From JASHUC01 sp963849095 (lineage in GTDB: Bacteria > Pseudomonadota > Gammaproteobacteria > Steroidobacterales > Steroidobacteraceae): a stretch of 64,000 nucleotides of DNA. Shown piece after piece: positions 35,167-44,429 of the stretch. Each line of letters starts with the position of its first letter. Position 1 is the first letter of the stretch. Under the pieces are notes generated by a model that made no database searches, was not told the origin of the DNA, and saw only the letters and a list, made by a program, of their open reading frames with translations. Made by a program: the position numbers and the translations under genes. The stretch spans positions 1 through 64,000 of the forward strand of contig CAWKGA010000002.1 of NCBI GenBank assembly GCA_963849095.1, written 5' to 3'.

Positions 35167-35573
35167 GGTGAGCTCTCCGCTCCGGCGCCGTCGTCGTCGT
35201 CGGGCGGGATCACCTCGTCGCGAAGTCGCTCGCGGCGCCCGGTCCCCTCGTCCTCCTCGGCCCTCGCCATCGGCGACGGCTCGATGACGGCGGCGTCCAT
35301 CTTCACGACGAGATGCCGCAGCACGGCATCGCTGAAGCGGAACGCGCCGGTGAGCTCGTCCACCGTCTTGCCGTCGCACTCGATGTTCATGAGTACGTAG
35401 TGCGCCTTGTGCACCTTGGAGATGGGAAAGGTGAGCTGCCGACGGCCCCAGTCCTCCAGGCGATGCACGCGGCCGTTACCGGCCGCAATCATCGACTTGT
35501 AGCGGTCGATCATCGCTGGAACTTGCTCGCTCTGATCCGGATGGACCAGAAACACGATCTCGTAATGCCTCAT
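35163..35573 (-). CDS. rpsF: 30S ribosomal protein S6
   Basis: 136 aa, with MRHYEIVFLVHPDQSEQV at the start and the S18-contacting KAHYVLMNIE strand. The acidic tail, ending in DDDDGAGAESSP, is longer than average and could be a substrate for Glu-ligation of the RimK kind. An AGGAGG-like site just upstream (reverse of 35577-35582) supports the start. First gene of its operon. Confidence 0.97.
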   Translation of the reverse strand: MRHYEIVFLVHPDQSEQVPAMIDRYKSMIAAGNGRVHRLEDWGRRQLTFPISKVHKAHYVLMNIECDGKTVDELTGAFRFSDAVLRHLVVKMDAAVIEPSPMARAEEDEGTGRRERLRDEVIPPDDDDGAGAESSP

Positions 35574-35756
35574 GTGTCCTCCTTACGGAATGCCTTGCGG
35601 ACGAGCCACCCGGCGCGAGGCATGCGCTGGTGTGGCAAGGAGATTCGGACCCCCGGCGATACCGGCGCAACGCCGGCCCACTCGATCAGGGGGCGCGCAG
35701 CATACTCAACCCGCGGCCGGACCGCAATGGTCGAAAAACGGCGCATTCGTTGAGAA

Positions 35757-36512
35757 TCAGCCTGTTACGCTCGCCTCGGCGCGCTGGCGCGTCGTCTCGT
35801 AAAGCAGCATCCCGGCGGCGACGGAAACGTTGAGACTCTCCACCGCGCCGAGCTGCGGGAGCCGTACCGTGAAATCGCAATGCTCACGGGTCAGGTGGCG
35901 CAAGCCGCCGCCCTCGGCCCCGAGCACGAGCACGGTCCCCGCGGTGAGGTCCACCTCGTGCGGCCGCTTCTCGCCCTGCGCGTCCGCGCCGAAGATCCAC
36001 AGCCCGGCCTGCTTGAGCAGCCGCAACGTGCGGACGAGATTGGTGCAACTGACGAAGGGCGTCGTCTCGGCCGCGCCGGCGGCTACCTTGCGAGCGGCCG
36101 GTGTCAGCTGAGCCGCGCGGTCGCGCGGCGCGATCACCGCAAGAACGCCGCAGGCATCGGCCGTGCGCAGGCAGGCGCCGAGGTTGTGAGGGTCCTGCAC
36201 ACCATCGAGTGCCAGGAGCACGGGGTTGACCGCCTGCTCGAGCGCCGTGAGCAGGTCATCCTCCGACCACGGAGACATCGCAGCGATCTCGGCGGCGACG
36301 CCCTGGTGGGCAACGTCCCCGACCATGCGGCGCAGGGTCTGCGCATCCACCCTCTGCACCGGACGATCATGCTGGCGCGCCAGCTCCTCGATCGCCCGCG
36401 CTCGCGGATCGTCCCGCCGTTCCGCGATCCGCACCTGAAGCACACGGTCGGGGTGCCGCATGAGGAGCGCCCGCACGGAGTGCAGGCCATACACGACCTG
36501 TGTGCCCCTCAC
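35757..36512 (-). CDS. rlmB: 23S rRNA (guanosine-2'-O-)-methyltransferase RlmB
   Basis: 251 aa SPOUT (TrmH family) enzyme methylating G2251. The N-terminal L30e-like domain (VVYGLHSVRALL) is followed by the knot with DGVQDPHNLGACLRTADA, LVLGAEGGGLR and the LGAVESLNVSVAAGMLLYE signature. The GTG start at 36512 overlaps the rnr stop by 4 bases; longer upstream reading is only the rnr gene in another frame. Confidence 0.96.
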   Translation of the reverse strand: MRGTQVVYGLHSVRALLMRHPDRVLQVRIAERRDDPRARAIEELARQHDRPVQRVDAQTLRRMVGDVAHQGVAAEIAAMSPWSEDDLLTALEQAVNPVLLALDGVQDPHNLGACLRTADACGVLAVIAPRDRAAQLTPAARKVAAGAAETTPFVSCTNLVRTLRLLKQAGLWIFGADAQGEKRPHEVDLTAGTVLVLGAEGGGLRHLTREHCDFTVRLPQLGAVESLNVSVAAGMLLYETTRQRAEASVTG

Positions 36513-38650
36513 GCACTCTCCTGCGCCAGGTCGAGATCGATCAGGCCCTCGACAGGATTGACCGCCGTCACGATCGCTCTGACGTGGCTGCCCGTACGCA
36601 GCCGGCGCCCGTTGTGGCGTCCAACCCACGCGTGGCCGCTCTCGTCCATCACGTATTCGTCGTCGCGCAGATTGTCGATGTGCAGCAGCCCGTCCACCGT
36701 CACCTCCAGGATCTGCACGAAGCAGCCGAATTCCACGACCGTCGTGATCAGGCCGAGAAAGATCTGCCCGGTGCGCTCGCGCAGGTAGGCGCATTTGAGA
36801 AAGGTGGAGACGTAGCGGTCCGCCTCGTCCGCGCGCTTCTCGAGGCGCGACAGACTCTCGCCGCTCGTGCCGAGATCCTCCGCGGTATAGATCGCCCCGC
36901 TGCCGTCGCGCGCCTGAACGAGCGCCTTCAGCGTCCGGTGCACGACGAGATCCGGATAGCGGCGGATGGGCGAGGTGAAGTGCGCGTAGTGCGTGAGCGC
37001 GAGTCCGAAGTGCCCGATGTTCGTCGGCTGATAGACCGCCTGCGGCATGGCCCGGACGATCAGCGATTCGACGAAGGGGCGGTCCGCGGAGTTCCCCACC
37101 CGCCGCGCCAGCGCCTGCAGATCGCGGGGCGCCGGCGCCTCCCCGAGCTGAGCCTCGATGCCGAGCGCCCGCAGGGTCGAGACGAGACGGTCGAGCTTCT
37201 CCGGCTCGGGCTGCCCGTGGACGCGATACAGGGTTGGGGTGCGCGTCCGCTCGAGCTCGCGGGCGACGGCGATGTTCGCGAGGATCATGCATTCCTCGAT
37301 GAGCCGATGTGCGTCGTTGCGCGCACGCAGCTCGATGGCTCGGACCCGCTCCTCCCCGTCGATCACGAACTCCGCCTCGGCGGCGTCGAAGTCGAGCGCA
37401 CCGCGGTGCGCTCGGGCTCGATGCAAGATCCGGTACAGCTCGACGAGCGGAGCGAGCTTCTCGGCGAGCGCCGGCCCGAGTTCATCCCGTGCATCGCTCC
37501 GACCGTCAATCAGCGCGGCCTGGGCCAGCGTGTAGGTGAGCCGGGCCGCCGAGCGCATCACCGCCGGGTAGAAGCGAGCCCTCTCGAGCACGCCCCGGCG
37601 GCTGACGATCATGTCCGCGGCAAAGCACAGCCGGTCGACCTTCGGCGCGAGCGAGCACAAATGGTCCGATAGCGCCGTCGGCAACATCGGCAGCACGCGC
37701 GTCGGGAAGTACACTGACGTGCCCCGCTCGAGCGCGGCCGCATCGAGCGCCGTTCCCGGCCGTACGTAGTAGCTGACATCGGCGATGGCGACGATCAGCC
37801 GGAAGCCCTCGGCGCAGGGCTCCGCGTAGACCGCATCGTCGAAGTCGCGTGCGTCCTCGCCGTCGATCGTGACGAGGGGCAGCTCCCGCAGATCGATGCG
37901 CCGCGCGGACTCCTGCGGATCGACGCGCTCGCCGAACGCCTGAGCCTCGCGCAGCGCGGCGGCCGGAAACTCCGACGGCAGATCGAAGCGCGCCATGGCG
38001 GACTCGGTCGCGAGCTCCACGGGACGCTCCGGGTCCAGGCGCTTCTCGATGCGCGCCTGAGCCGGACCGGACGCGCCAGAATGCCGCGTGATGCGCGCGA
38101 TGACCCAGTCGCCGTTGCGCGCGCCGCCGAGCTCCGACGGCAGGATCGCGCAGCGCAGCTGCAAGCGGCGATCTGCCGCGCTCACCCAGGCCTGGCGCCC
38201 CTCGATCTCCACCGTTCCGAGGAAAGCGCTGACCCCGCGACCCACCACTTCCTCCACCTCGCCGAGCCAGCGGTCGCTCGCGTCGCGCGCGAGGCTCACG
38301 CGCACCCGGTCGCCGTGCATGACGCCGCGCATCTGGCGGGGCGGCAGGAACACGCTGTCCTTCAGTCCCTCGACGCGCACGAATCCGTAGCCCGCGCGGT
38401 GCGCGCTCACGGTCCCTTCCGCCTTGCTACCGGGCGAAAGACGGCCCGAGGGACGGGCGGCGCGACCCGCGGATGCCGTCTTCGCCCGCTCAGGCTGCGC
38501 CGAGGCGGCGCGGCGCGGCGTGTGCGCAGCCTTGCTCGAGCCGTCGCGGCCTGCGCGCGCCTTCGATGCAGAGCCACCGCCCCGGTCGCCGCCGCCCGGC
38601 GAGGTGTCGCGCCGGTCGCGGCGCCCAAATCGACTTCTTCTTGCCTTCAA
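36509..38650 (-). CDS. rnr: ribonuclease R
   Basis: 713 aa. An N-terminal basic, Ser/Gly/Arg-rich stretch (about 1-75) replaces the usual helix-turn-helix region of E. coli RNase R. Cold-shock domains, the RNB catalytic domain with DGEDARDFDDAVYAE (metal-binding Asp cluster) and HFTSPIRRYPDLVVHR, and an S1 domain follow. It degrades structured RNA 3' to 5'. The TTG start has GGGAG 8 bases upstream. It lacks the long basic C-terminal tail of the E. coli enzyme. Confidence 0.96.
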   Translation of the reverse strand: MKARRSRFGRRDRRDTSPGGGDRGGGSASKARAGRDGSSKAAHTPRRAASAQPERAKTASAGRAARPSGRLSPGSKAEGTVSAHRAGYGFVRVEGLKDSVFLPPRQMRGVMHGDRVRVSLARDASDRWLGEVEEVVGRGVSAFLGTVEIEGRQAWVSAADRRLQLRCAILPSELGGARNGDWVIARITRHSGASGPAQARIEKRLDPERPVELATESAMARFDLPSEFPAAALREAQAFGERVDPQESARRIDLRELPLVTIDGEDARDFDDAVYAEPCAEGFRLIVAIADVSYYVRPGTALDAAALERGTSVYFPTRVLPMLPTALSDHLCSLAPKVDRLCFAADMIVSRRGVLERARFYPAVMRSAARLTYTLAQAALIDGRSDARDELGPALAEKLAPLVELYRILHRARAHRGALDFDAAEAEFVIDGEERVRAIELRARNDAHRLIEECMILANIAVARELERTRTPTLYRVHGQPEPEKLDRLVSTLRALGIEAQLGEAPAPRDLQALARRVGNSADRPFVESLIVRAMPQAVYQPTNIGHFGLALTHYAHFTSPIRRYPDLVVHRTLKALVQARDGSGAIYTAEDLGTSGESLSRLEKRADEADRYVSTFLKCAYLRERTGQIFLGLITTVVEFGCFVQILEVTVDGLLHIDNLRDDEYVMDESGHAWVGRHNGRRLRTGSHVRAIVTAVNPVEGLIDLDLAQESA

Positions 38651-38728
38651 TTGACAGCTCCCGACCCCCTGCGTACATTCCGCCGCTCTTTCAGGCGGTC
38701 GCGCCTCGATGGGAATTTCCGGCTTCCT

Positions 38729-38813
<85 letters not shown>

Positions 38814-38984
38814 AAACTTCTTCATTTTTCAATAGATTATATCCGATTTACGAGTGGATTTCGAGAGATCCGGCGGATCCCTTCAAGGTGTGGGGGTGGC
38901 GGCCGGATCGTCGCTCTTATTGTCGATCGGGCGCCGCCGATATCCTAGCAGGCCTTGATCGGGACGGCGCGGGCGAAGTGCACC

Positions 38985-39341
38985 TCAGGTCTTCGGCGGC
39001 GGACCCTCCGTCACCTCGATGATCTCGGAGACGCCGTCGCCCGCGAGCTCGAGGAATCTCTTGACGTGACTCACGAGCTCCGCGCGGGAACCCGCGCGCA
39101 GCAGCGCATAGCCTGCCGCAGGCATGAGGCTCGAGTCGGCGACGGGACCCTCCTCGATGGTGACGGCGCCGTTGCGGCGCGTGACCTTCATGCCCGTGTT
39201 GCGCGATTTGATGCCCCCGGTCGCGACCAGCACTCCGGCCTTGAACATCTCCTCCATCAGCTTGCCCATTCTCGCCATGTGCTCCGCGTCGGGCGGTCCG
39301 GGGGACGCGACGGCGGGGGTGTACAGCGTCAAAAATTGCAT
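38985..39341 (-). CDS. YciI/DGPF-family small protein
   Basis: 118 aa YCII-related protein of the ferredoxin-like fold: MQFLTLYTP, a central GGIKSRNTGMKV segment and the helix HVKRFLELAGDG. The family has no settled function; some members are dehydrochlorinase-like or accompany ECF sigma factors, but no sigma factor is here. It is divergent from the LigD-like dehydrogenase across 165 bases and may share its regulation. Confidence 0.8.
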   Translation of the reverse strand: MQFLTLYTPAVASPGPPDAEHMARMGKLMEEMFKAGVLVATGGIKSRNTGMKVTRRNGAVTIEEGPVADSSLMPAAGYALLRAGSRAELVSHVKRFLELAGDGVSEIIEVTEGPPPKT

Positions 39342-39506
39342 GTCGTTGCTCCTGGCTGTGCTTGCTTGTAAAAGCTCGTCCTCCTCCGTAGCCGAACGAC
39401 CCGGTGCCGTTTCGACAGCTGTGTTCCGCGCGTTGACGGAACGACATCAACTGTGGAGCATGCGGCCTTCGGCTCGCCCAGGCGGCTCGTCACTTTGCGA
39501 GGTGAT

Positions 39507-40388
39507 ATGGAACAGCTCGACGGGAAGTGCGCCTTCATCACTGGCGGCGCGAGCGGCATCGGACTCGGCGTCGCTCGCGTGCTGGTCGACGCCGGCATGA
39601 GAGTGATGATCGCCGACATCCGCAAGGATCATCTCGAGGCGGCGCTCGCCCTCTTCGAATCGCTGGGGAAGAGCCACAGCGTGGCTGGGACGGAACTCAA
39701 CGTCACGGACCGCGACGGCTTTGCCCGCTCTGCGGACGCGATCTATCAAAAATGGGGTGCTGTCCACGTGCTGGTCAGCAACGCCGGGGTGGGCATCACG
39801 GGGCCTGTGGCGACGGCGACGTTCGATGATTGGGATTGGGGGCTGAATGTCAACTTGGGCGGAGCCGTCAACGCCCTGTGCACCTTCCTTCCTCGCATGA
39901 TTGCCCAGCGGCAAGGCGGCCACATCGTCGCCACGTCGTCGCTCTCGGCGATCACCCCCTCCCCGCGCAACGCCGCGATCTATGCCACCGCCAAGGCGGC
40001 ACTCATGGCGATGACCGAGGCCATGCGCGATGAGCTCGCGGATCACGGGATCGGCGTCTCGGTGCTGCTGCCCGGGCCGTTCAAGACGAACATCCGCGAG
40101 GCCAACCGCAACCGGCTGCCGCGCTATCGGCAGCATTCGGGCTATCGGACCGAGGAGGAGCGCCTCGCCGCGCGGGAGGACGCGCCCGATTGGTCCGATC
40201 CGCTCGAGGCCGGGCAGATGGTGCTCGATGCCATCCGCGCCAACCAGCTCTACGTGATCACGCACGGCGAGTACAGAGGGTGGGCGGAAACGAAGTTCGA
40301 GGCCATCCTCTCGGCCTATCCGCAACCTAAGGACCCGGAACGCGCCCGGGCCATGGGCCGCACGCGCGCCGCCGTGAAGCCCTCCTGA
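39507..40388 (+). CDS. short-chain dehydrogenase resembling LigD/LigL aryl-ether C-alpha dehydrogenases
   Basis: 293 aa SDR. The NAD-binding loop TGGASGIG is at 12-19; catalytic residues are N92, S144/S145, Y159 and K163. Beyond the generic SDR core it shares segments I associate with LigD, LigL and LigO, including FLPRMIA...GHIV, the DELADHGIGVSVLLP stretch, SGYRTEEE and NQLYVITHGEYR. Those enzymes oxidise the benzylic hydroxyl of beta-aryl ether lignin dimers. ATG 39507 follows a GAGG site; an upstream in-frame ATG at 39453 is less likely. Twelve bases separate it from the LigF-like gene. The substrate is inferred, not shown. Confidence 0.85.
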   Translation: MEQLDGKCAFITGGASGIGLGVARVLVDAGMRVMIADIRKDHLEAALALFESLGKSHSVAGTELNVTDRDGFARSADAIYQKWGAVHVLVSNAGVGITGPVATATFDDWDWGLNVNLGGAVNALCTFLPRMIAQRQGGHIVATSSLSAITPSPRNAAIYATAKAALMAMTEAMRDELADHGIGVSVLLPGPFKTNIREANRNRLPRYRQHSGYRTEEERLAAREDAPDWSDPLEAGQMVLDAIRANQLYVITHGEYRGWAETKFEAILSAYPQPKDPERARAMGRTRAAVKPS

Positions 40389-40400
40389 GGAAAGGGCCCC

Positions 40401-41150
40401 ATGCTCGAGCTCTACCACGCCGAACCCGCATCGAACAGCCTGAAGGTGCTGCTCTGTCTGAAGGAGAAGGGCGTCGACTTCGTGAGCCACCTGGTCAACA
40501 TCCAGGCGTTCGAGCAGCACGAGCCCGAGTTCCTCAAGGTCAATCCCGACGGACAGGTGCCCGTGCTGGTCCATGACCGAACGGTCATCACCGAATCGAC
40601 GGTCATCAACGAGTATCTCGATCAGGTCTTTCCGTCGCCCGCGCTGCGCCCCGCCGCTGCGATCGAGTGCGCGAGAATGCGCGTCTTCACGAAGTACGTG
40701 GACGAGTACTTCCGGCCCTCTTTGAGCCAGATCGGCTGGCAGCTGATGATCCACACGATCACTGACAAGCTGAGTCACGAGGAATTCGCGGCGAAGCTCG
40801 CCCGCATCCCCCGGGAGGAGAAGCGCGAGAAGTGGCGCATCGCCGCGGCGCAGGGCTACACCGCCGAGCAGATGGCGGCCTGGCGGCGGACCTTGGCGGA
40901 AGGCATCGGCAAGATGGAGGCAGCGCTCGCGAAGGGCCCGTGGCTCGCCGGCCCTCATTACTCGCTCGCGGACATCGCCTGCTTCGCCATGGCGGCACAC
41001 ATGCCCGCGCGGTTCGGCGACATCATGAGCGAGACCGTCTCGCCCCGTGTGATGGAGTGGCACCGCCGCATGCGCGCGAGGCCTGCGGTTGCCGCCGCGC
41101 TCGCGATGCCCTCACCCATCGGGGCCGCGGCCCGCCCTATGCGGCCGTAG
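40401..41150 (+). CDS. glutathione S-transferase resembling LigF beta-etherase
   Basis: 249 aa GST. The thioredoxin-fold domain has the active-site region SNSLK (11-15), VPVL (53-56) and the glutathione-binding TESTV (64-68). Segments FEQHEPEFLKVNP, MRVFTKYVDEYF and IGWQ resemble the LigF group, which cleaves the beta-aryl ether bond of the ketone made by LigD. The length fits LigF (about 257) better than ordinary bacterial GSTs (about 200-215). GAGGAAAGG lies just upstream of the start. The last 14 bases overlap the end of the GMC gene on the other strand. Confidence 0.85.
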   Translation: MLELYHAEPASNSLKVLLCLKEKGVDFVSHLVNIQAFEQHEPEFLKVNPDGQVPVLVHDRTVITESTVINEYLDQVFPSPALRPAAAIECARMRVFTKYVDEYFRPSLSQIGWQLMIHTITDKLSHEEFAAKLARIPREEKREKWRIAAAQGYTAEQMAAWRRTLAEGIGKMEAALAKGPWLAGPHYSLADIACFAMAAHMPARFGDIMSETVSPRVMEWHRRMRARPAVAAALAMPSPIGAAARPMRP

Positions 41151-42792
41151 GGGTCTTCCCGAGGATCAGATCGGAGGCCTTCTCGCCGATCATGGCGGTC
41201 GCCGCGTTCGTGTTGCCCGAGCTGATCCGTGGCATGACGGATGCGTCCGCCACCCGCAGGCGCTCAACGCCTTGGACTCTCAACTGCGGATCGACCACCG
41301 AGAGGGCATCGCGGCCCATCTTGCAGGTGCCGACCGCATGATAGAGCGTCGCCCCGGCCACGCGGCTGTAGGCGAGCATGCTCTCGTCCGTGTCGCCGAA
41401 GGGATCGCCGGGCTGCGCGAGGTACGGCACGATCGCCGGCTGGCTCATGATCTTGCGTGCCCATTTCAGGCCAGCGATGGCGGCCGCCTTGTCGGCGGGA
41501 TCGGCCAGGTAGTTGGGGACGATGCTGGGATGGACCACGGCGTCCGGTGATTTGATGTGCACCGAGCCGCGCGATTCCGGACGGATCTGACAGGGCGTGC
41601 AGGTGAGGCCGGGCTCGCGCTCGAGCACCAGGGCCTGCGTCCTGCCGAGCACCTCGAGATCCATGGACGCGGCCATCAAATGGAACTGCAAATCGGGACG
41701 CGTGAGCTTCGGCTCCGATCGGCAGAATGCCACGAGGTGCGCGACCGCGAACGTCAGCAGCCCCTTGCGGGCGAGAGCGAACTTGACGATCTCTTTCAAC
41801 AGCCGCGGGCCGCGCGAGAGCTCGTTCACGCTCACGCATTCGGGCCTCAAGCGCCACTGGCAGCCGACCATGTAATGGTCCTGCAGGTTCTCGCCGACTC
41901 CTTTGAGCTCGTGCAGGACGGGAATGCCGTGCTCCTTGAGCAGCTCCCCTCGTCCGATGCCGGAGACCTCGAGCAGCTGCGGGGAGGCGACCGCGCCCGC
42001 CGCCAGGATCACCTCGCGCCGGCACTTGGCGATGCGCCGCTCGCCGCCCTGAAGATATTCGACGCCGGTCGCCGTCTTCCCCTCGAACAGAACCCGCGTG
42101 ACATGCGCTTCCGTCGCGATGCGCAGATTCCGCCGGCTCATCACCGGATGCAGATAGCCCACGGCCGCCGAGTGCCGCCAGCCGTTCTTGATGTAGAGCT
42201 GGAACCAGGTGATGCCCTCCTGGCTGGCGCCATTGATGTCATCGGAGCGCGGAATCCCCGCTTCCACCGCGGCCTCGAGCAGGGCCGCGGAGATCGGGTG
42301 CTTCTCGGTCACATCGGAGATGTTGAGAGGGCCGCCGGTTCCGTGCCACTCGTTCGCGCCCCGCTCCTGGTGCTCGGCACGCCGGAAATAGGGCAGCACG
42401 TCGCGGTAGGACCAGCCCTCGCAGCCCAATTGCTGCCAGCCGTCATAATCGGCGGCCTGGCCGCGAATGTAGAGCAGCCCGTTGATCGACGACGAGCCGC
42501 CGAGGACCTTGCCCTTGGGCCACTTGTGCCTGCGCCCTCCGGAGCCCTCATCCACCTCCGTCTCGTAGAGCCAGTTCACATTGGGGTCGTTCAGCGTCCT
42601 GCCAAACCCGATCGGCATGTGAACCATGAGATTCGACCGGAACTGCTTGAGGTTGTGCAGCGGCCGGTCGTCGCCGCCCGCCTCGAGCAGCAGGACCCGA
42701 TTCCCCGGGTCCGCCGACAGCCGGTTTGCGAGCACGCACCCGGCAGTTCCCGCCCCTACCACGATGTAATCGTAAGACTCCGCATCCGCCAT
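41137..42792 (-). CDS. GMC-family FAD alcohol oxidoreductase
   Basis: 551 aa GMC oxidoreductase. The N-terminal FAD motif is GAGTAG (13-18), with LLLEAGG and KWPKGKVLGGSSSINGLLYIRG as family signatures. The C-terminal catalytic region has LYHAVGTCKMG and SSGNTNAAT. It oxidises a primary alcohol to an aldehyde. Choline dehydrogenase is the default annotation. In this context an aryl-propanol substrate, as for the GMC enzyme HpvZ of lignin catabolism, is more plausible. It lies 50 bases downstream of the LigM-like gene. Confidence 0.9.
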   Translation of the reverse strand: MADAESYDYIVVGAGTAGCVLANRLSADPGNRVLLLEAGGDDRPLHNLKQFRSNLMVHMPIGFGRTLNDPNVNWLYETEVDEGSGGRRHKWPKGKVLGGSSSINGLLYIRGQAADYDGWQQLGCEGWSYRDVLPYFRRAEHQERGANEWHGTGGPLNISDVTEKHPISAALLEAAVEAGIPRSDDINGASQEGITWFQLYIKNGWRHSAAVGYLHPVMSRRNLRIATEAHVTRVLFEGKTATGVEYLQGGERRIAKCRREVILAAGAVASPQLLEVSGIGRGELLKEHGIPVLHELKGVGENLQDHYMVGCQWRLRPECVSVNELSRGPRLLKEIVKFALARKGLLTFAVAHLVAFCRSEPKLTRPDLQFHLMAASMDLEVLGRTQALVLEREPGLTCTPCQIRPESRGSVHIKSPDAVVHPSIVPNYLADPADKAAAIAGLKWARKIMSQPAIVPYLAQPGDPFGDTDESMLAYSRVAGATLYHAVGTCKMGRDALSVVDPQLRVQGVERLRVADASVMPRISSGNTNAATAMIGEKASDLILGKTPTAA

Positions 42793-42842
42793 GCGACACC
42801 CCCCAGCCGCCCTTGAGCGTCAGCTCTCGTTCATCCCCGCGG

Positions 42843-44240
42843 TCATGCCGCTCCGGTTGCGCGCCAGCCGCCCGGAGCGTAGGAACTGCGCACGACTTCC
42901 GTGTAGGGCGCCGGGCTGACCGTCGCACGAATCTCCGTCTGGACATGAGGCTCCACGGTCGGCTTGGTCGTGCCGCCGCCTGGTTCGCCCCAGATCAGCG
43001 TGACCTCGTTTCCGGGCTCGGCGTATTCGGCGTCGAGCACCGCGAGCGTGAGCATCTTGCCCTCGTTGGAGCTGTAACCGATCCACGTGGAGACGCCGGC
43101 CGGCTTGCTTCCCGAGAGCACCCTGTCGAAGAGGTGCATGGAGTAGACGGCGGACGGGAAATCGAAGTACTTCGCACGCACTTCCTTGTTGAACATCGTG
43201 CCGAAGGTCCGGGTCACGTCCTCGTTGTTGAGAGCGAGAGTCACCTTCCTGCGATGCTTGCCTTGCGCCTTTTGCTCGAGCGCCTCGCGGCCGACGAAGT
43301 CGTGGTCGAATTTGACGAAGCCGCCGTAGGCAAGATCCCACGGCGTGAAGTAGTAGTCCTCGATATTGTCGGACAAGAAGCTGCCTCCGAGCGAGGCAGC
43401 CGCCTCGTAGCTCTTCGCGGTGAGCCACTTGCGGTAAGGCTTCATCTTCTCGCCGGAATACACCGCCGGGAGCGGAGAGGGAATCCAGCCGGACTCGAGC
43501 GCGTTGGAGGAGTACGCACGGCCGCCGCACTGCCGAAGTCCGAAGTCCTCACCGGCCCGCACGATCGCCTCGCGCACCGCCTCGCCGTCGTCCCAGGGCC
43601 CGAAGAGCTCGAAACCCGGCTGACCCGCCATGCCGTGACGGAACGCCTGGACCGCCTTGCCGGCGATGGTGACGGTCGCCATGTGGAAGAATCTCAGCTC
43701 CGGCGGGGCCTTGCCGAGCACCTTCTCCATCACCTTCATGGCGTTCGGGCCCTGCACCTGGAAGCGGTACACCTTGCGGCGTCCGTCCTTCCTCAGCGCG
43801 GTGCGCTGGTCCAGCTCGACCTTCAGGTCGTAGCCGCCGGTCGCGGCGTGGAACTGCACCCACTCGAGCGCAGGCGCGCGGCCGACCAAGTTGAACTTGT
43901 TGTCGGCGAGATAGAACAGGATGACGTCACCGATGATGTAGCCGTCATGGCTCACGGGAGCGAACTGCTTGGCGCGGCCCGGCTGGAAGCCCTTGAAGGA
44001 GTTGAAGGCCAGATACGACAACATCTTCAATGCATCCGGCCCCTCGACCGCGAGATCCGCCATGTGATAGGACTGGTTGAACAGCACACTGGTCTTCTGC
44101 CATGCCCGCTGCTCGTCGCGCCAGTTGGTGAATTCCGGAGGAACGCCCGGGTAGACATTCGGTCCCGCCTGCGAATTCCGCAGGAATCGGACCGTGTTTC
44201 CAGCGCTCTGGAGCACGTCCTCCAAGCTCTTCTCGCTCAT
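42843..44240 (-). CDS. LigM-like tetrahydrofolate-dependent aromatic O-demethylase
   Basis: 465 aa, close to LigM (471 aa) and in the T-protein/aminomethyltransferase fold. Long stretches follow LigM: NVYPGVPPEFTNW, SYHMADL, GRAPALEW, FRHGMAGQPG and the ALESGWIPSPLPA segment. Residues matching those I recall as substrate-contacting in LigM are kept: Y30, H59, R121 and Y243. LigM moves the methyl group of vanillate or 3-O-methylgallate to tetrahydrofolate. Dimethylglycine or dimethylsulfoniopropionate demethylases share the fold but not these segments. Which methoxyaromatic is used cannot be told. Confidence 0.85.
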   Translation of the reverse strand: MSEKSLEDVLQSAGNTVRFLRNSQAGPNVYPGVPPEFTNWRDEQRAWQKTSVLFNQSYHMADLAVEGPDALKMLSYLAFNSFKGFQPGRAKQFAPVSHDGYIIGDVILFYLADNKFNLVGRAPALEWVQFHAATGGYDLKVELDQRTALRKDGRRKVYRFQVQGPNAMKVMEKVLGKAPPELRFFHMATVTIAGKAVQAFRHGMAGQPGFELFGPWDDGEAVREAIVRAGEDFGLRQCGGRAYSSNALESGWIPSPLPAVYSGEKMKPYRKWLTAKSYEAAASLGGSFLSDNIEDYYFTPWDLAYGGFVKFDHDFVGREALEQKAQGKHRRKVTLALNNEDVTRTFGTMFNKEVRAKYFDFPSAVYSMHLFDRVLSGSKPAGVSTWIGYSSNEGKMLTLAVLDAEYAEPGNEVTLIWGEPGGGTTKPTVEPHVQTEIRATVSPAPYTEVVRSSYAPGGWRATGAA

Positions 44241-44268
44241 TTCATCTCCTAAAGTTTTCTCGACAACG

Positions 44269-44403
44269 TCAAATTTGGCCCCGAGCTTCGGCGGCTTGCC
44301 GCATCGCCACAGACCTCATCTGGGCGCCCGACGGATCTTGCAGGATAGCGAACTTTGCCGCGCCCGTCTTCTGGAGACCACCGGGAAGAACTCCCGGCGT
44401 GGT
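44269..44403 (-). pseudogene. possible remnant of a VOC/glyoxalase gene
   Basis: In the 189-base gap between the LigM-like and CmcJ-like genes, one minus-strand frame reads KTGAAKFAILQDPSGAQM before its stop. This resembles the last strand of VOC-family proteins (usually RFAVLQDPxGA). No matching upstream part is found, so if real it is a decayed fragment. Confidence 0.3.
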
Positions 44404-44429
44404 GCCGCGGCGCGGCATGCGCCGTGCCG

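Noticed and set aside
35574..35756. possible RNA gene between rpsF and rlmB
   Set aside because: The region has GC-rich palindromic pieces but no complete tRNA or other recognisable RNA structure. It most likely holds the rpsF promoter and leader.
38814..38984. attachment-site duplicate of the tRNA-Leu 3' end
   Set aside because: No copy of the T-arm/acceptor sequence was found downstream in the block, and no integrase is present.
39342..39506. operator in the YciI/LigD-like divergent region
   Set aside because: Only a 5-bp inverted repeat (GTTGA...TCAAC, 39432-39451) was seen, which is too short to support a binding-site claim.
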